The notes under the pieces: generated by a model
What the model saw: the letters and a program-made list of their open reading frames with translations, nothing else
What the model was told of the DNA's origin: nothing
Database searches by the model: none
NCBI GenBank assembly: GCA_963210315.1
Contig: OY723263.1
Location: forward strand, 1,612,001-1,676,000
Length of the DNA: 64,000 nt
From: Rhynchopus euleeides
Taxonomy: Eukaryota > Euglenozoa > Diplonemea > Diplonemida > Diplonemidae
Reading direction: 5' to 3'
Program-made: the position numbers and the translations under genes
In this document: piece after piece, positions 21,359-31,231 of the stretch
Position numbering within the stretch: position 1 is the stretch's first letter
Layout: each line of letters starts with the position of its first letter

Positions 21359-22932
21359 GGAGGATGTATAACGAACTGTAAATTCTGTAAAATTTTGTAA
21401 AAAATGGGGGGATTTTTTGGAAAAATGGCCAAAAAAAGAGTGTGGGGAGTTGGGTCCAGTTTAGCAAAGTCCGTGTATTTGGACGCGGCCCCTCAGATAA
21501 GGAAGCCGCGTCTCAGGTGCGATATGGGGTGTTGGAGAATTTCAGGGTTCGGCCCGAAATTCCCGTTCGAACCGCTATCCCAGGTCCGACTCAAAACTGT
21601 GCTGGGCTCTCGGAGACGGGAGCCCGAAAGCGGGAAGACCAAGCCAATTGTTTTTCCGTGCGAGGATCACTCCTCGACACTGTGTGGAAGCTGCAGGGCA
21701 CATCCATGAGACGCATCACAACAGAAGGGACAGAAGAACATGAGGCCACGAGGAAGCTGGCCGTGTATCGCAAAGTTTTCGACAACGTAGCATGCCCGAG
21801 AGGAACGTTCTTCCCGTTCCCATTCAGGGTACGGTACACCTGAGGACAGCAAAAGACGGTCACCTTGCAGGCGGGGCAACGCCTGCATGAACGCAGATAA
21901 AATTGCAGCATACGTTCCCTGCATCAGGAGCCGGTTGTCAAGCCTCCCGTGTTGCAGTTGTAGGGCTCCGAATAACACCCAGTTTCATCGGACCGTAACG
22001 AGGATCTTGGCATCGACGAGCCACAGACTGTGACACTTTACAGTCGGAATCGCGTCCGACACCTGGTAGGCATTGCCATGCCGATGGAAGGCCCCCCCAG
22101 CCCATGGGGGGCCCGGGGTCTCAGACGGTGGGAGGCACTCCAGAGTGGCGTGTGGCCTCCGACCGGCGCGGACTGCGCTACAACACCGCAACCGAGGGCA
22201 CCTGCAACTACATTTGGATGCGGGACACGGCATCTTCTGAGATGCTCGGCGGGGAGAGGGGGTCTCTCTGTACCTCCTAGGGAAAGCGGACAGAACGAGG
22301 TAGGCACTCGGAGATGGAGCCGAGAGGGGCGGACGGGGGTTCTTTCAGGCAGCGCCGCAACAGCGAGAAGAACACGTGCAACCCCAGAACATGAGGCGCC
22401 GTGACGGAGCAACAGGAGAAAACCATAAAAACAGGGCGTCCGGACGACAGACAGGCACGGGACTGGAAACGCAAACAAACAGACAGCCGAAAAGAAGTCG
22501 AAGTGAAACGGTTGTACAAAGGGCTCGGCTTTACCGACGTCCTTCGTACGGAGTGAAACGACGACGCCGCCCGAAGGGCGGCGGAAAATTTTTTGGGGTG
22601 TTTTTGGGTGAAAATCCGGGCAACCCGGGCCCTTTGGGACCACATAGGCCAGGAAAGGCCAAAATTTTCGACTTTTTTCGGAAATTTTCCGATTTTTCAC
22701 AGTGTGGCAGTCCGCAGACACAGATTTTCGGGTCAGAAAAAAAATATTTTTTCGACCCAAAAATTTCGGATTTTTTTCCGGAGGGTGTATGGTGACCATC
22801 CCGGAAATCCGAAAAAACCCTGATTTTTCCTGATTTTCGGATTTTTCTCGAAATTCGCCCTTGTGTCAACCAGTGGCAAATTTTTCGGAAAATCGGGAAA
22901 AACAGGAAAATCCGGAAAATCATACACCCTCC
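21359..22932. mobile_element. insertion inside E2 with GGAGG(G/A)TGTAT ends (element E4)
   Basis: Left end GGAGGATGTATA and right end ATCATACACCCTCC are inverted. AAC directly flanks both sides (21356-21358 and 22933-22935), suggesting a 3-bp TSD. An extra internal copy of the end (GGAGGGTGTATGGTG at 22780) is inverted relative to the right end, so 22780-22932 could itself be a 153-bp MITE. The interior has no recognised ORF; the right third is rich in A/T runs. Confidence 0.65.
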
Positions 22933-23039
22933 AACGTTTATTTACTGGGGGGGGGGCAAATACAAGAGTATATGCAAATACAAGGGTATATGCTAATACA
23001 AGAGTACTCCAGAAATTGCGATTTTAAAAAGTTCACCGA

Positions 23040-23069
23040 GCAAATACAAGAGTATACTCTTGTATTTGC
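23040..23069. repeat. perfect 30-bp palindrome inside E3
   Basis: Two 15-nt arms GCAAATACAAGAGTA and complement meet without spacer; the arm is the E3 terminal motif. Confidence 0.9.
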
Positions 23070-23274
23070 ATACTAGACTTTTGGAGAACTTTTGTGGGGT
23101 TTTCATCATATTTTGTGCTTCCAATGACCTCCCCCAGGCCAGTGGGCCTCCTGTCTGGAGTCGTCACGGTCGGGTGGGAGTCGCCTCGGGGGTGGGAAAG
23201 GCCAAGAGGACGCTCGTATTGTCTATTCGGCGCCGCTGCCCCATGAGGGCCCACCTGGAGGCCACATTTCTAGT

Positions 23275-23310
23275 ATGCAAATACAAGAGTATATACTCTT
23301 GTATTTGCAT
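23275..23310. repeat. perfect 36-bp palindrome inside E3
   Basis: Two 18-nt arms ATGCAAATACAAGAGTAT and complement, again the E3 terminal motif placed head to head. Confidence 0.9.
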
Positions 23311-23427
23311 GGTAGACAACTTTTCAGCTAAAAAACAATTTTTTGGGAACCCTGAATTACGTAAGCTGGCACGGTGAATAGAAGAGTATACCCTTGTATT
23401 TGCCCCCCCCCAGTAATCACTGCCCTA

Positions 23428-26400
23428 GGGGGGGGGGGTGGGAGCTGTGCTACTTATATACAAAAAGAAACGCGCGTTGTCAAGAAAAAGTATGTCAGAA
23501 AAGTCGAACAGCTCAAAGCTGTCTCAAAAAAGTGTATGGTTGTGCACGCCGCCAGCCCGGGGGGGGTCCCCGTCTCACTGATGCACCCGGCTGGAGTCCC
23601 TGCGATGGATGCCAAATCACAAAAAACTAAGCAGAATACGCCACGCCTATCACACTTCTCACGCTTTTTCCGCCCTTCACTTGGCAGCATGTCCCCCCCC
23701 CCACCCCCTGCAACAGAACGAATTCCTTTTTCTTGTCCGACTCCCACACACACCCCACTGGGCCCTCAGATCTACAGGCTGGTGTCTGGTTTGTCTTGTG
23801 TCATCAGGCTGTGTGTTACCGGAAAGGGGGGGGGGGGGTGGTCTTGGGTTTGGGTGTGTAATCATGGTGGCCTTGCTGTGCCCGACGGCATGTCCCAGAG
23901 CATGTTGTCAGGTGTAGAAGGCCTCGGGGGGGAGGGACGGGGGAGGGGGGGTGGGATCAGAGAGCGCCCTGCGGCTGTGGCTTCATGCCCCTGGTTTTGA
24001 ACACCATCGACCTTATCTCGAGTTGTACCCGAAACGCACTGCCGCGGCCTTCTGATCGGTCTGAATGTCCCCTCAACCCACGCCTCTTCCCCCCCTCACC
24101 ACACACACTCCTTCCAGACTTGGATTTTGCTGCTTCGATGCCACTTTTTTTTGTCTCCTATCCAGCTGCAGGGTTGGAATTTCGTAATTCTCACACACCT
24201 TTTTTTTGCCACAACATGGCAGGTGATGAGGGTGTGTGTCACGAGGTTTCAGCTCGATTTTATTGCCCCCCTCGCCCCCCACCCCCCTGTAGTAAAGGAA
24301 GTCAAACTCTGCGATTTACCTTTCTTCTGCATCACTACCCACACCCCCACACCCCCGTTCCTTATCCGAATCATGAACAATTTCCCACCCCTAACTGATT
24401 GATTGCAGTTGTTATTGTCTGGCCGGTTGACGAGCTGGTGGGGCCAGCTGTCGTACCGCTGCCCCTCTCCTATTCCTCCTAAAACGCTGTACCGCCTTCC
24501 ACAGTGTTCGTGCGGTTGGCAGAAGAATGATTCGCGTTATTTTTTTACGCACACGACTTTCGCGCGGAAAGTGTCATTCAGCTCTGCCAAACGTGCTCTA
24601 CACACCACCCCCTTCATCAGGCAAGTGGGTTTGTAAGTGTGTGTGGAAGCGTCAACGCATATCATGCGAATCCTACAAACCACACACACACACACAAAAC
24701 AAAACGGATTATTTACGCACACAGCTTTTGGCGCAGAAAGTGTCAATAATCAGCTCTGCCAACCGTGATCTACACCACCCCTCCGTCAGGCGAGATGGAT
24801 TGTATTGGTGGCGCGTCAACATATCAAACGACGAAGAGAGGAATGCCTGAAAGCGTCATTATTTTGACGCACAGATCCCCCCCCTCCCATCCCGCATAAC
24901 AAAACGCAGATATGGTCTGAGCTCGTGGCGATAGCCGCCACAGAAACTTGTGACAGAATTCCAACATTGCCGTTATCTCACACAACCGGCGTGGTTGGTG
25001 GTCTTGTGTGAGTGTGCTGTTTCGTAGTCTTATTCATCTTGGCCTCGATACCCGTGCCTCCGTGAACGTTGCCCCGATGCCGCGTATGGCGAGGTGTTTG
25101 CCTGAGAAGGTGTGTGCGCCAACAGAAGTGTGCAAGCGCGCGGGGGGGGTGGCGGGCGGGAACCGAGTTTAAAACGTGCCGAAAACGTCATCCACCTCCT
25201 CACCCAACACCTGCCTCCCAGTATTTCACTTGAAGAAATTGTGCGATCGCGGTTCGTCCTCGCCCGGTGTCATCAAAGCCTTTGATCACCGCATGCGGAA
25301 GGGCGTCAACTGCCGGTACTTTCTACACTTTTTTGCAGTGATGAATAGATTGCCACACCCCCCCACCCACCCACACACACACACCTGCCCCCACCCCTTT
25401 CGGATGCCGTTTGTTGTATTTGCAGGACTGGGAAACATCTTTTGGTTCTTCCCGCGCAAAGGCAAAAGCGGCGTCAAAACGGTGGGGGCTTTCACACGGG
25501 AAATCCCCTCCCGCCCCGTGAGAACGGCCTTGCTTTGCCCAGCCACACCACCAGCTTATGATGATGTGGACACTGCTGGTCAGATGTTATTCTTTTGTGC
25601 GTGATTCCTGGGCTCCACGCTTTGACGTAGGAGCGCCCTCTATCTTTACACGCCGTTGCACGAGATGCTGCGGCTGTCAGTGCAATTCCCCTCCCTCCGT
25701 AGATGCATTGCATGTCAGCCCAGCGGTCTATCTCGACAACTACTGCCCATATACTTGAAGAGCCGATATCCGGTGTATCGTTCGATTCCCCCCCTGAGCT
25801 GAGAGAAGAACCAGGGGGGTAATTCGAACCCATGCGTGGTGGACAAGCCTTTCTAGGAGACGTTGTCAAGAGTTTTCTTTTAAAAAAACGTTCAAACGTT
25901 GTGTTCGGGTCACATAATCGGTCAAACAAGATTCCGTAAAAAAAAGTCGTTCCAATTGTTTGCTTTTGTAGCCGCAACGAGGCGGCTGGTGAGACCGTTG
26001 AGAGAGACCCCCAACCAGACCAACACCAACCAAAGGCAGTGGATCTTGCAGCTCTGAGGTGGTGTGGCACATCGGTTCAACACGGCTGAGAGGGTGTCAA
26101 TTCGTTCATCAAATGCATAGGGCAACCTGGCACAGCTCGAGAGCGAACACCTTCAGAGGACGGATGACGGCAATGCCCTTGTTGGCTCAGAAGCGCACCC
26201 TGCCGGCGGTGGATTTCCTGTGAGCGCGCAGCAGGGAGGCGAGGGCAAACTGCCAGGCACGCTCAGATGGGGAACCTTCTCACACAATCCCCGTTCCCCG
26301 CTGCTGTGCGGGGGCAATGGGGTGCTGTGGGATGGTGTTACCGGCCCCCTTCACACACATACCCCATTCTTCCCCCGTTTGATTGTTCTTTTCTGCAAAC

Positions 26401-27010
26401 TCGCTGTGCTGCACGGTGTGCCTCACAGCGTATTGCTCAGTAAGTCGGGGCGTGTCGCTTTACCGACGCGTCCAAAAAAAATACAGACAGTGATGCTCGC
26501 CGCTCCCCCCCCCCCCGCCCTGCACGACTCCCAACAAAACAAAATCAAAAAAAAATCCTATTTTCTGCTGCGGCCTCCCTCGGGTTGGGCAAGACTGTTG
26601 ACAGCGCACGTATGAACACTCATACGCGCAGGTGCGCCCAAGCAGCAGCCAAGTCCAGCCAGGTTCTCTGGATGTTAGGAATGCGAGGATCTGGAGTCTG
26701 CCAACAACGCCGGTATTGTTCTGCCCCCCACCTCTCCCGCCCCTGCGCTGTTGGGAAACCTAAGCCCTGGATGCCCATCCCTCTGCCCGCTCCTGCCCCT
26801 CCCCACATTCGTAGCCTTTTGATGCGATCTCTGCAGCGCCACACGCGGATCTTTTTCTGTCGTGTGATGTTGTGCTCTCCACTGCTGAAGTATCTTCATC
26901 TACCCCCTCCCTGGAGGGGGTGGGTATCCATTGCGCTCCGATTGTGATCATCACTGCCACTGCCACTCATCACCCACTCACCTCTGTGCAGGTCACGTCA
27001 GAGAGTCACA
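23428..27010. other. intergenic region without a recognised gene
   Basis: Mixed-composition spacer with G-runs (23825-23838, 23928-23952), a T-rich section (24120-24220), a short direct duplication at 24545-24790, a C-rich hairpin at about 25780-25828, and a pyrimidine-rich leader ending in CTGTGCAG 20 bases before the eS25 start. Several short ORFs are open but none resembles a known protein. Confidence 0.5.
24545..24790. repeat. diverged direct duplication, 168-bp period
   Basis: Two copies (24545-24622 and 24713-24790) share TTACGCACAC, then GCG.GGAAAGTGTCA (GCGCAGAAAGTGTCA in copy 2), CAGCTCTGCCAA, and a CTACAC..CACCCC..TCAGGC stretch. The similarity suggests an old tandem duplication. 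Confidence 0.7.
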
Positions 27011-27346
27011 ATGCCCGCCAAGAAGGCTGCCCCCAAGGCGGCTCAGAAGTCGTCGAAGACCAATGCCAAGGGTGGCAAGGCCAAGAAGAAGAAGTGGTCG
27101 AAGGGTAAGACGCGTGAGATGCTCAACAACGCCGTGATGTGGGACAAGAACCTGGTGAAGAAGCTGGAAAACGACGTGCCGAAGTTCAAGGTGATCTCCG
27201 TGGCCGTGATCTCCGAGCGTTTGAAGGTGAACGGGTCCCTGGCTCGCCAGGCCCTCGCGTACCTGGTGGAGAAGGGTCTGATCAAGAACGTGTCGTTCAG
27301 CAGCAAGATCCGCGTGTACACCCGCGCTGTCACTGAGGAGGCGTGA
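27011..27346 (+). CDS. RPS25: 40S ribosomal protein eS25
   Basis: A 111-aa protein of the small ribosomal subunit; eS25 sits at the head of the 40S and in other eukaryotes is needed for IRES and RAN-type initiation. It has the usual layout: a Lys/Ala-rich N-terminal tail (MPAKKAAPKAAQ), the hallmark KKKKWSKGKTREMLNNAV, a winged-helix core (VISVAVISERLKVNGSLARQ), then ALAYLVEKGLIKNV and VYTRA. Length is normal. The ATG is the first in frame and follows CTGTGCAG by 20 nt, a plausible splice acceptor (5' UTR intron or spliced leader). Single coding exon; codon use is strongly G/C-ending, as expected of a highly expressed gene. Confidence 0.97.
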   Translation: MPAKKAAPKAAQKSSKTNAKGGKAKKKKWSKGKTREMLNNAVMWDKNLVKKLENDVPKFKVISVAVISERLKVNGSLARQALAYLVEKGLIKNVSFSSKIRVYTRAVTEEA

Positions 27347-28184
27347 ATCAATGACCAGAACAAACCTCGCGGATGAGACGCCGCTTCAGAGGCACACATC
27401 CATGTCGCACACTGTGCACGTGTGTGCAGCGCAGTATCGCGCACCTCTGTCGCACATGAAGATACCAGGGACCAGCACGTAGCTGGCAGGTCGCATCAGG
27501 TGATCATCGGTGAGGCTTAGGCATTCGTACAGAAGTCTGTGCGCACCGAAGACGCACCCCCCCCCCCCCCCCCATCCCCCATCCCCCTCTCCCCGCCCCC
27601 TCCATCCCCCCCACCCGCCCACACCCAGCCACCCCTCGCCTGCTCAGATTGCTTTTGCTTGCCTCCACACAGACTGTTTGCTTCACAGATGTGAGTCCTG
27701 TTAACACACACACTTGCTGCTGCATCGGGCGTCCACCAAGAAAGCGAGAGGCGACTTTTCATCTTGCGCGCCACCACCCGCCACCACCACCCCCAACCCG
27801 AACAGGGGCCTACACCACGGCGTGCCTGGCACGCTGTGAATAGACAATCCCCTCCCCCCCCACCCCCCACCCCCTTCGCCCCGCGCCCCTCTCAGTTAAA
27901 TTAACCTCTACACACCCCTCCGCTGGTTTTCTTCTGTCCGGTTCTCGTTTGGGCGCCATCTCTGGTGATCCACCACTCTCGGGCGCTCCCTCCTGTCTTC
28001 ACCGCACCGCACCCCCATGCTGAAAGTCTGATTGTCCATCAGCAATACCGCCCCCCCCCCCCTGCCCCGACAGCCCCACCCCTGAGGAACGAAGAAGTAT
28101 TTAATTTCTCACTCATTCAATCGTTTCTCCCCTCCCACCCCCCTCCCCCCACCCCCTTTTTAGACCTCACCACTCCTCCCTCCC
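27347..28184. other. intergenic spacer, strongly C-rich
   Basis: No gene seen. It contains a run of about 18 C at 27557-27574, CCCACCC-type tracts around 27580-27640, 27850-27890 and 28050-28080, then a pyrimidine tract ending CTTTTTAG at about 28162, 23 nt before the next ATG. Confidence 0.6.
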
Positions 28185-29864
28185 ATGCCAAATGGTGCGA
28201 TGTCGTCTTCAGCCCCGAACCCATCTCCGGTGAATGACCATCAAGGCAATGCCACACCGCCCGCACCCAGCGCCACCGCTGCTGCCTCCTCCTCCAATCA
28301 GATGCCACAGAGCGGAGCCTCTCTGCAGGGTGTGGAAGGTGGGACCCGCTGTGTCGAGATCATGTCATTTCCGGATTATGAATTGCACCAAGAGGATGCG
28401 TCCCACGCTGGGGGGGACATACCGCGGGGTGCCCTGCAGGGCCTTTCCTTTGATGTGGCGCATGTGCGCGAGATGCTGTCCCGCGCCGAACAGCTTTCCA
28501 CCCGGGAGCAGCAGAACGCAGCCCTCAGCAGCAGCATCACCTCCCTCATACTCGCATCTGTTGACGGGGCGGGGTCGAGGCCACGGCATTCATCGGAGGC
28601 TGGCAGCCCCACTGTCGCCGATACCTCCGACCCCACGCCTGACACTTCTGGGGCAGCCCCTGCGGGGTTCAACCTTTTGGGTACGCTCAGCCTGCCGAAC
28701 AACGCGCAGGGTTTTGCAGGCCTGGCACGCCCCAAAACCCGCCGGGGCGCCCGGAAGCACCGCGATGCTTCCAGAGGTGGGGATCGGAGCGTCTGGTCCG
28801 ACGCCGGCTACGCAGGGGACAGCAACAGCCACAGCCCTCTCTATGGCGGGGGCGGTGCCTGGGCAGGCAACTCCCCTGTCTCCCCCGCCTCAGCCCCCGC
28901 AGGGCTCAGCCCTGCCACACTGTACGTCAACCGCCCCATAAGCCGCCGTGGGAGGCACGGCGGTGGGTCAAGATGTTCCCCGGGAGGTCGCCCCGATTCA
29001 CCTCTCCCAGAACCACCCATCTCCCGCTCTGATGACGACTTTGAGGCTTCCCCTCTGCATGGATCCGCCTGCCCGACGGGGGCTGGGGGAGGTCCGTTTC
29101 TCCACCCCGCGTTGGGTGGGGGGAAGGATGTGTCGGGTGCGGTGGGGGTGGGGGGTGGTGTGGGGGTGCAGGCGATGGCGGCATCCAGCAGTGCAGCGCA
29201 TCCTGGGGTGCATGGGGGGCAGGCCGAGCAGGGGGGTGGTGGGGTTGCGGTGCTGCGGTGTGTCTCGCTGGCTGACACATGGCCCTGCGCCGAGGATTGG
29301 AGAGGGAAGGGGGGCGGTGCTGGGCAGCACCGTGCGGACCCAACTCCCGAGCATCACCAGCAGCAGCAGCAGCACCACCACCACCACAGCCATAACCACC
29401 CCCGTTCTGCTTCAAAATTTTCTGAGGCGATATCGCGTCTGGCATCTCATCTAACTCATCGAGATGACCAGAGGGTTGCAACGACATTTCTCAGGTCGCT
29501 GATGCACTGCCGTGCCACGCTTGACGAGGAGGAGGACGAGGCGTCTGAACCGGGGCACTGCCATGCCACTGCCAGCCGGAGCAGCGCCAAGCCTGTGGGG
29601 GGTGTCGTGTCATCCTTCGGAGCAGACGACGACGAGGATGACGAAGATGACGAGGAGGAAGAGTATGACGGTGCTGGCGGTGGTGCCGGAGTCGCCTTTT
29701 CTCAGCGGCCCCAGCAGGCCCTGCCTGGCAGGGCGTCGTCTTCTGCAGGGCAGGGTGGTGGGGCTGGCAGCCGAATGGAGATGCCACCTCCCGGTGCCCT
29801 GGAGATGGCAGGCGATATGCTGCCTCTGGAGATCACAGATGTCCAGCGTGATGACGTGCTCTAA
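28185..29864 (+). CDS. hypothetical low-complexity protein (559 aa)
   Basis: Not recognised. Ser/Ala/Pro/Gly-rich throughout. Two ordered-looking stretches: VEIMSFPDYELHQEDASHAGG through FDVAHVREMLSRAEQLSTRE (about 45-110), and a short helix FSEAISRLASHLTHRDDQRV (about 410-430). A His/Gln tract (QQQQQHHHHH-type, about 390-400) and an acidic tract (DDDEDDEDDEEEEYD, about 485) lie near the C-terminus. No signal peptide or membrane segment. Codon position bias and length support a real gene. ATG at 28185 follows a C-rich leader; a second in-frame ATG four codons later (MSSS) is possible. Probably a disordered regulatory or RNA/chromatin-associated protein; that is a guess from composition only. 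Confidence 0.7.
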   Translation: MPNGAMSSSAPNPSPVNDHQGNATPPAPSATAAASSSNQMPQSGASLQGVEGGTRCVEIMSFPDYELHQEDASHAGGDIPRGALQGLSFDVAHVREMLSRAEQLSTREQQNAALSSSITSLILASVDGAGSRPRHSSEAGSPTVADTSDPTPDTSGAAPAGFNLLGTLSLPNNAQGFAGLARPKTRRGARKHRDASRGGDRSVWSDAGYAGDSNSHSPLYGGGGAWAGNSPVSPASAPAGLSPATLYVNRPISRRGRHGGGSRCSPGGRPDSPLPEPPISRSDDDFEASPLHGSACPTGAGGGPFLHPALGGGKDVSGAVGVGGGVGVQAMAASSSAAHPGVHGGQAEQGGGGVAVLRCVSLADTWPCAEDWRGKGGGAGQHRADPTPEHHQQQQQHHHHHSHNHPRSASKFSEAISRLASHLTHRDDQRVATTFLRSLMHCRATLDEEEDEASEPGHCHATASRSSAKPVGGVVSSFGADDDEDDEDDEEEEYDGAGGGAGVAFSQRPQQALPGRASSSAGQGGGAGSRMEMPPPGALEMAGDMLPLEITDVQRDDVL

Positions 29865-30220
29865 CTAACCCCAGCGGGAGGGGAGGGGAACGAAGAGCAG
29901 AGTGGTGGAGGAGGAGTTGTGCCAAACAAAAACGCTGCATATCAGCCCTGCCCCCCCCTCCCCACTCCTGTGCACAGCAGGTATCATGGGAAACTGGTGA
30001 CCCCCATGGTGGGGGGGTGGGGGGTGGGGTGGCCGGTAGGGTGTGCGGGGGGGAGTGGGTCTTATCTAAATATGAGTTTGCCCCGATTGTTCTGGTTGGT
30101 TTGTGGAAAGTGTCCGCAGCTCCTCCCCACACCCACACCCCACACCCTCCCCTCCCACCCCCCCGCCCCCCTTGTGTGCCCAGCCCCCTTTCATACCATG
30201 GATCAATCACTTCTCTCCGT
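29865..30220. other. intergenic spacer, G-rich then C-rich
   Basis: After the stop the + strand is G-rich (30006-30060, GGGGGGGTGGGGGGTGGGG type). It then becomes C-rich (30120-30190) ahead of the next gene. No gene seen. Confidence 0.6.
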
Positions 30221-31231
30221 ATGCTGCCCCAGCCCCAACACAACCCAATCCCTGCAGAGAAGAGGGTGGCAATGTCACCTCTTCGCGAAAACACAGTCCT
30301 TGTGGACACCGAGAAGAAGGGGCTGACTGTGGCCATTCCATCGTCTGTGCTGGACACACAGCACAAGCCTATTCTCGCAACGTACCTTGTGGGGCAGCTG
30401 TCCCGCGCCCTGGCGGTGTTCCGCGTTGCGGAGATCGTGATATTCAATGAGGAGGCGTCATGGGAACCCCCGGTAGAGCTGCTTTTCTCGCAGCACAAAA
30501 ACTTCCAGTCGAACACGGCGTTCGTTGCGCGGAACCTGCTGATGGCGGAGTGCCCGCAGTATCTCAAGAAGATTCTCTTCCCGATGCACAACGACGTGCG
30601 TGACTGCGGCGCCATGCCGCCTCTGATGATACCATCCCACCCCCTTGCCGACGACGTCACGACCTACCGCGAAGGTGCAGTCGTCTCCGAGTCGGAGGAT
30701 GCAGAGACCTCCAACCTCGTCGAGTGCGGCATCTGGGAGAAGGTCACCATGCCAATGGAAGCGCCTGTTGGCAGCCGTGTCACCATCAAGATGGACCTCA
30801 CGGAAGACGGGTCGGCCTATGTGGAGGGGGAGGCAAAGCCCACCGGGACCCCCGTGTCGGTGGAGGAGGCGCGGCAGAGCAGCCCGTATTGGAGTTATTC
30901 GGTGCGGACGGCGGCAAGCCTGTCTGAAGCGATCGGGGCTGACGGGCAGCATGACCTGATCATCGGGACCTCGGAGCGTGGTGTGGATGTCACGGCCCCG
31001 TCTTCTGCGAAGCTCATCCCGAAGCCGCACTACCGCCCCCTGCTGGTGCTGGGGGGTCCCAGGGGGTTGGAGGCGGCTATTGCCGGTGACCCGGCGTTGA
31101 AGAACTGCTACCCTGAGGATGTGTTCCATACCTGGATCAACGCGCTTCCCAACCAGGGGTCAAAAACCATCAGAACCGAAGAGGCGCTTATCATGTGTCT
31201 GACCGCACTCCAAGGGAAGGTGGATTGGTGA
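30221..31231 (+). CDS. SPOUT1: SPOUT1/CENP-32-like RNA methyltransferase (DUF171 family)
   Basis: Matches the SPOUT-fold methyltransferase family of human SPOUT1 (C9orf114/CENP-32), which modifies RNA and is linked to spindle/centrosome function. Conserved blocks: GLTVAIPSSVLD then LATYLVGQLSRALAVFRV near the N-terminus, ECPQYLKKILFP, SPYWSYSVRTAASLSEA, DLIIGTSERGVDV, LLVLGGPRGLEAAIAGDPAL, and the knot-forming NALPNQGSKTIRTEEALIMC near the C-terminus. Length (336 aa) is close to the family core; the basic N-terminal extension of animal proteins is missing or lies in an unseen exon. The start is uncertain: ATG at 30221 or at 30272 (better purine at -3); CCCTGCAG at about 30255 between them looks like a splice acceptor. 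Likely nuclear/nucleolar. Confidence 0.9.
   Translation: MLPQPQHNPIPAEKRVAMSPLRENTVLVDTEKKGLTVAIPSSVLDTQHKPILATYLVGQLSRALAVFRVAEIVIFNEEASWEPPVELLFSQHKNFQSNTAFVARNLLMAECPQYLKKILFPMHNDVRDCGAMPPLMIPSHPLADDVTTYREGAVVSESEDAETSNLVECGIWEKVTMPMEAPVGSRVTIKMDLTEDGSAYVEGEAKPTGTPVSVEEARQSSPYWSYSVRTAASLSEAIGADGQHDLIIGTSERGVDVTAPSSAKLIPKPHYRPLLVLGGPRGLEAAIAGDPALKNCYPEDVFHTWINALPNQGSKTIRTEEALIMCLTALQGKVDW

Larger units (their letters stand above)
22945..23413. mobile_element. MITE inside E2 with CTGGGGGGGGGGCAAATACA ends (element E3)
   Basis: A 469-bp element. Left end is CTG, ten G, then CAAATACAAG; right end is CTTGTATTTG, nine C, then AG. A TA flanks each side (22943-22944 and 23414-23415). The terminal motif GCAAATACAAGAGTAT is repeated several times near both ends and twice as perfect palindromes inside. 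No coding capacity. It splits the right TIR of E2. Confidence 0.82.
20448..23425. mobile_element. TA-target DNA element carrying two later insertions (element E2)
   Basis: Ends GGGCAGTGA / TCACTGCCC, flanked by TA (20446-20447 and 23426-23427). Removing the inner insertions E3 and E4 restores a longer TIR: left GGGCAGTGAACCCAATAAAC, right end read inward GGGCAGTGATTAAATAAACG. Subterminal AAACGTTT/CGTTTATA motifs occur in both halves (20455-20540 and 21265-21355). The uninterrupted element would be about 0.93 kb. No transposase is recognised. It abuts E1, sharing its TA. Confidence 0.82.

Noticed and set aside
25780..25885. tRNA-like GGTTCGAAT sequence
   Set aside because: The apparent T-arms belong to a C-run/G-run hairpin; stems do not pair as in tRNA and there is no anticodon arm.
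26140..26260. Reverse-strand histone-like peptide (RKSTAGRVRF)
   Set aside because: Only a short resemblance to a histone H3 tail, followed by a stop; not enough to call even a pseudogene.
30198..30326. ATG at 30198 as start of the SPOUT1-like gene
   Set aside because: It is in a different frame from the conserved protein and no splice junction repairs it.
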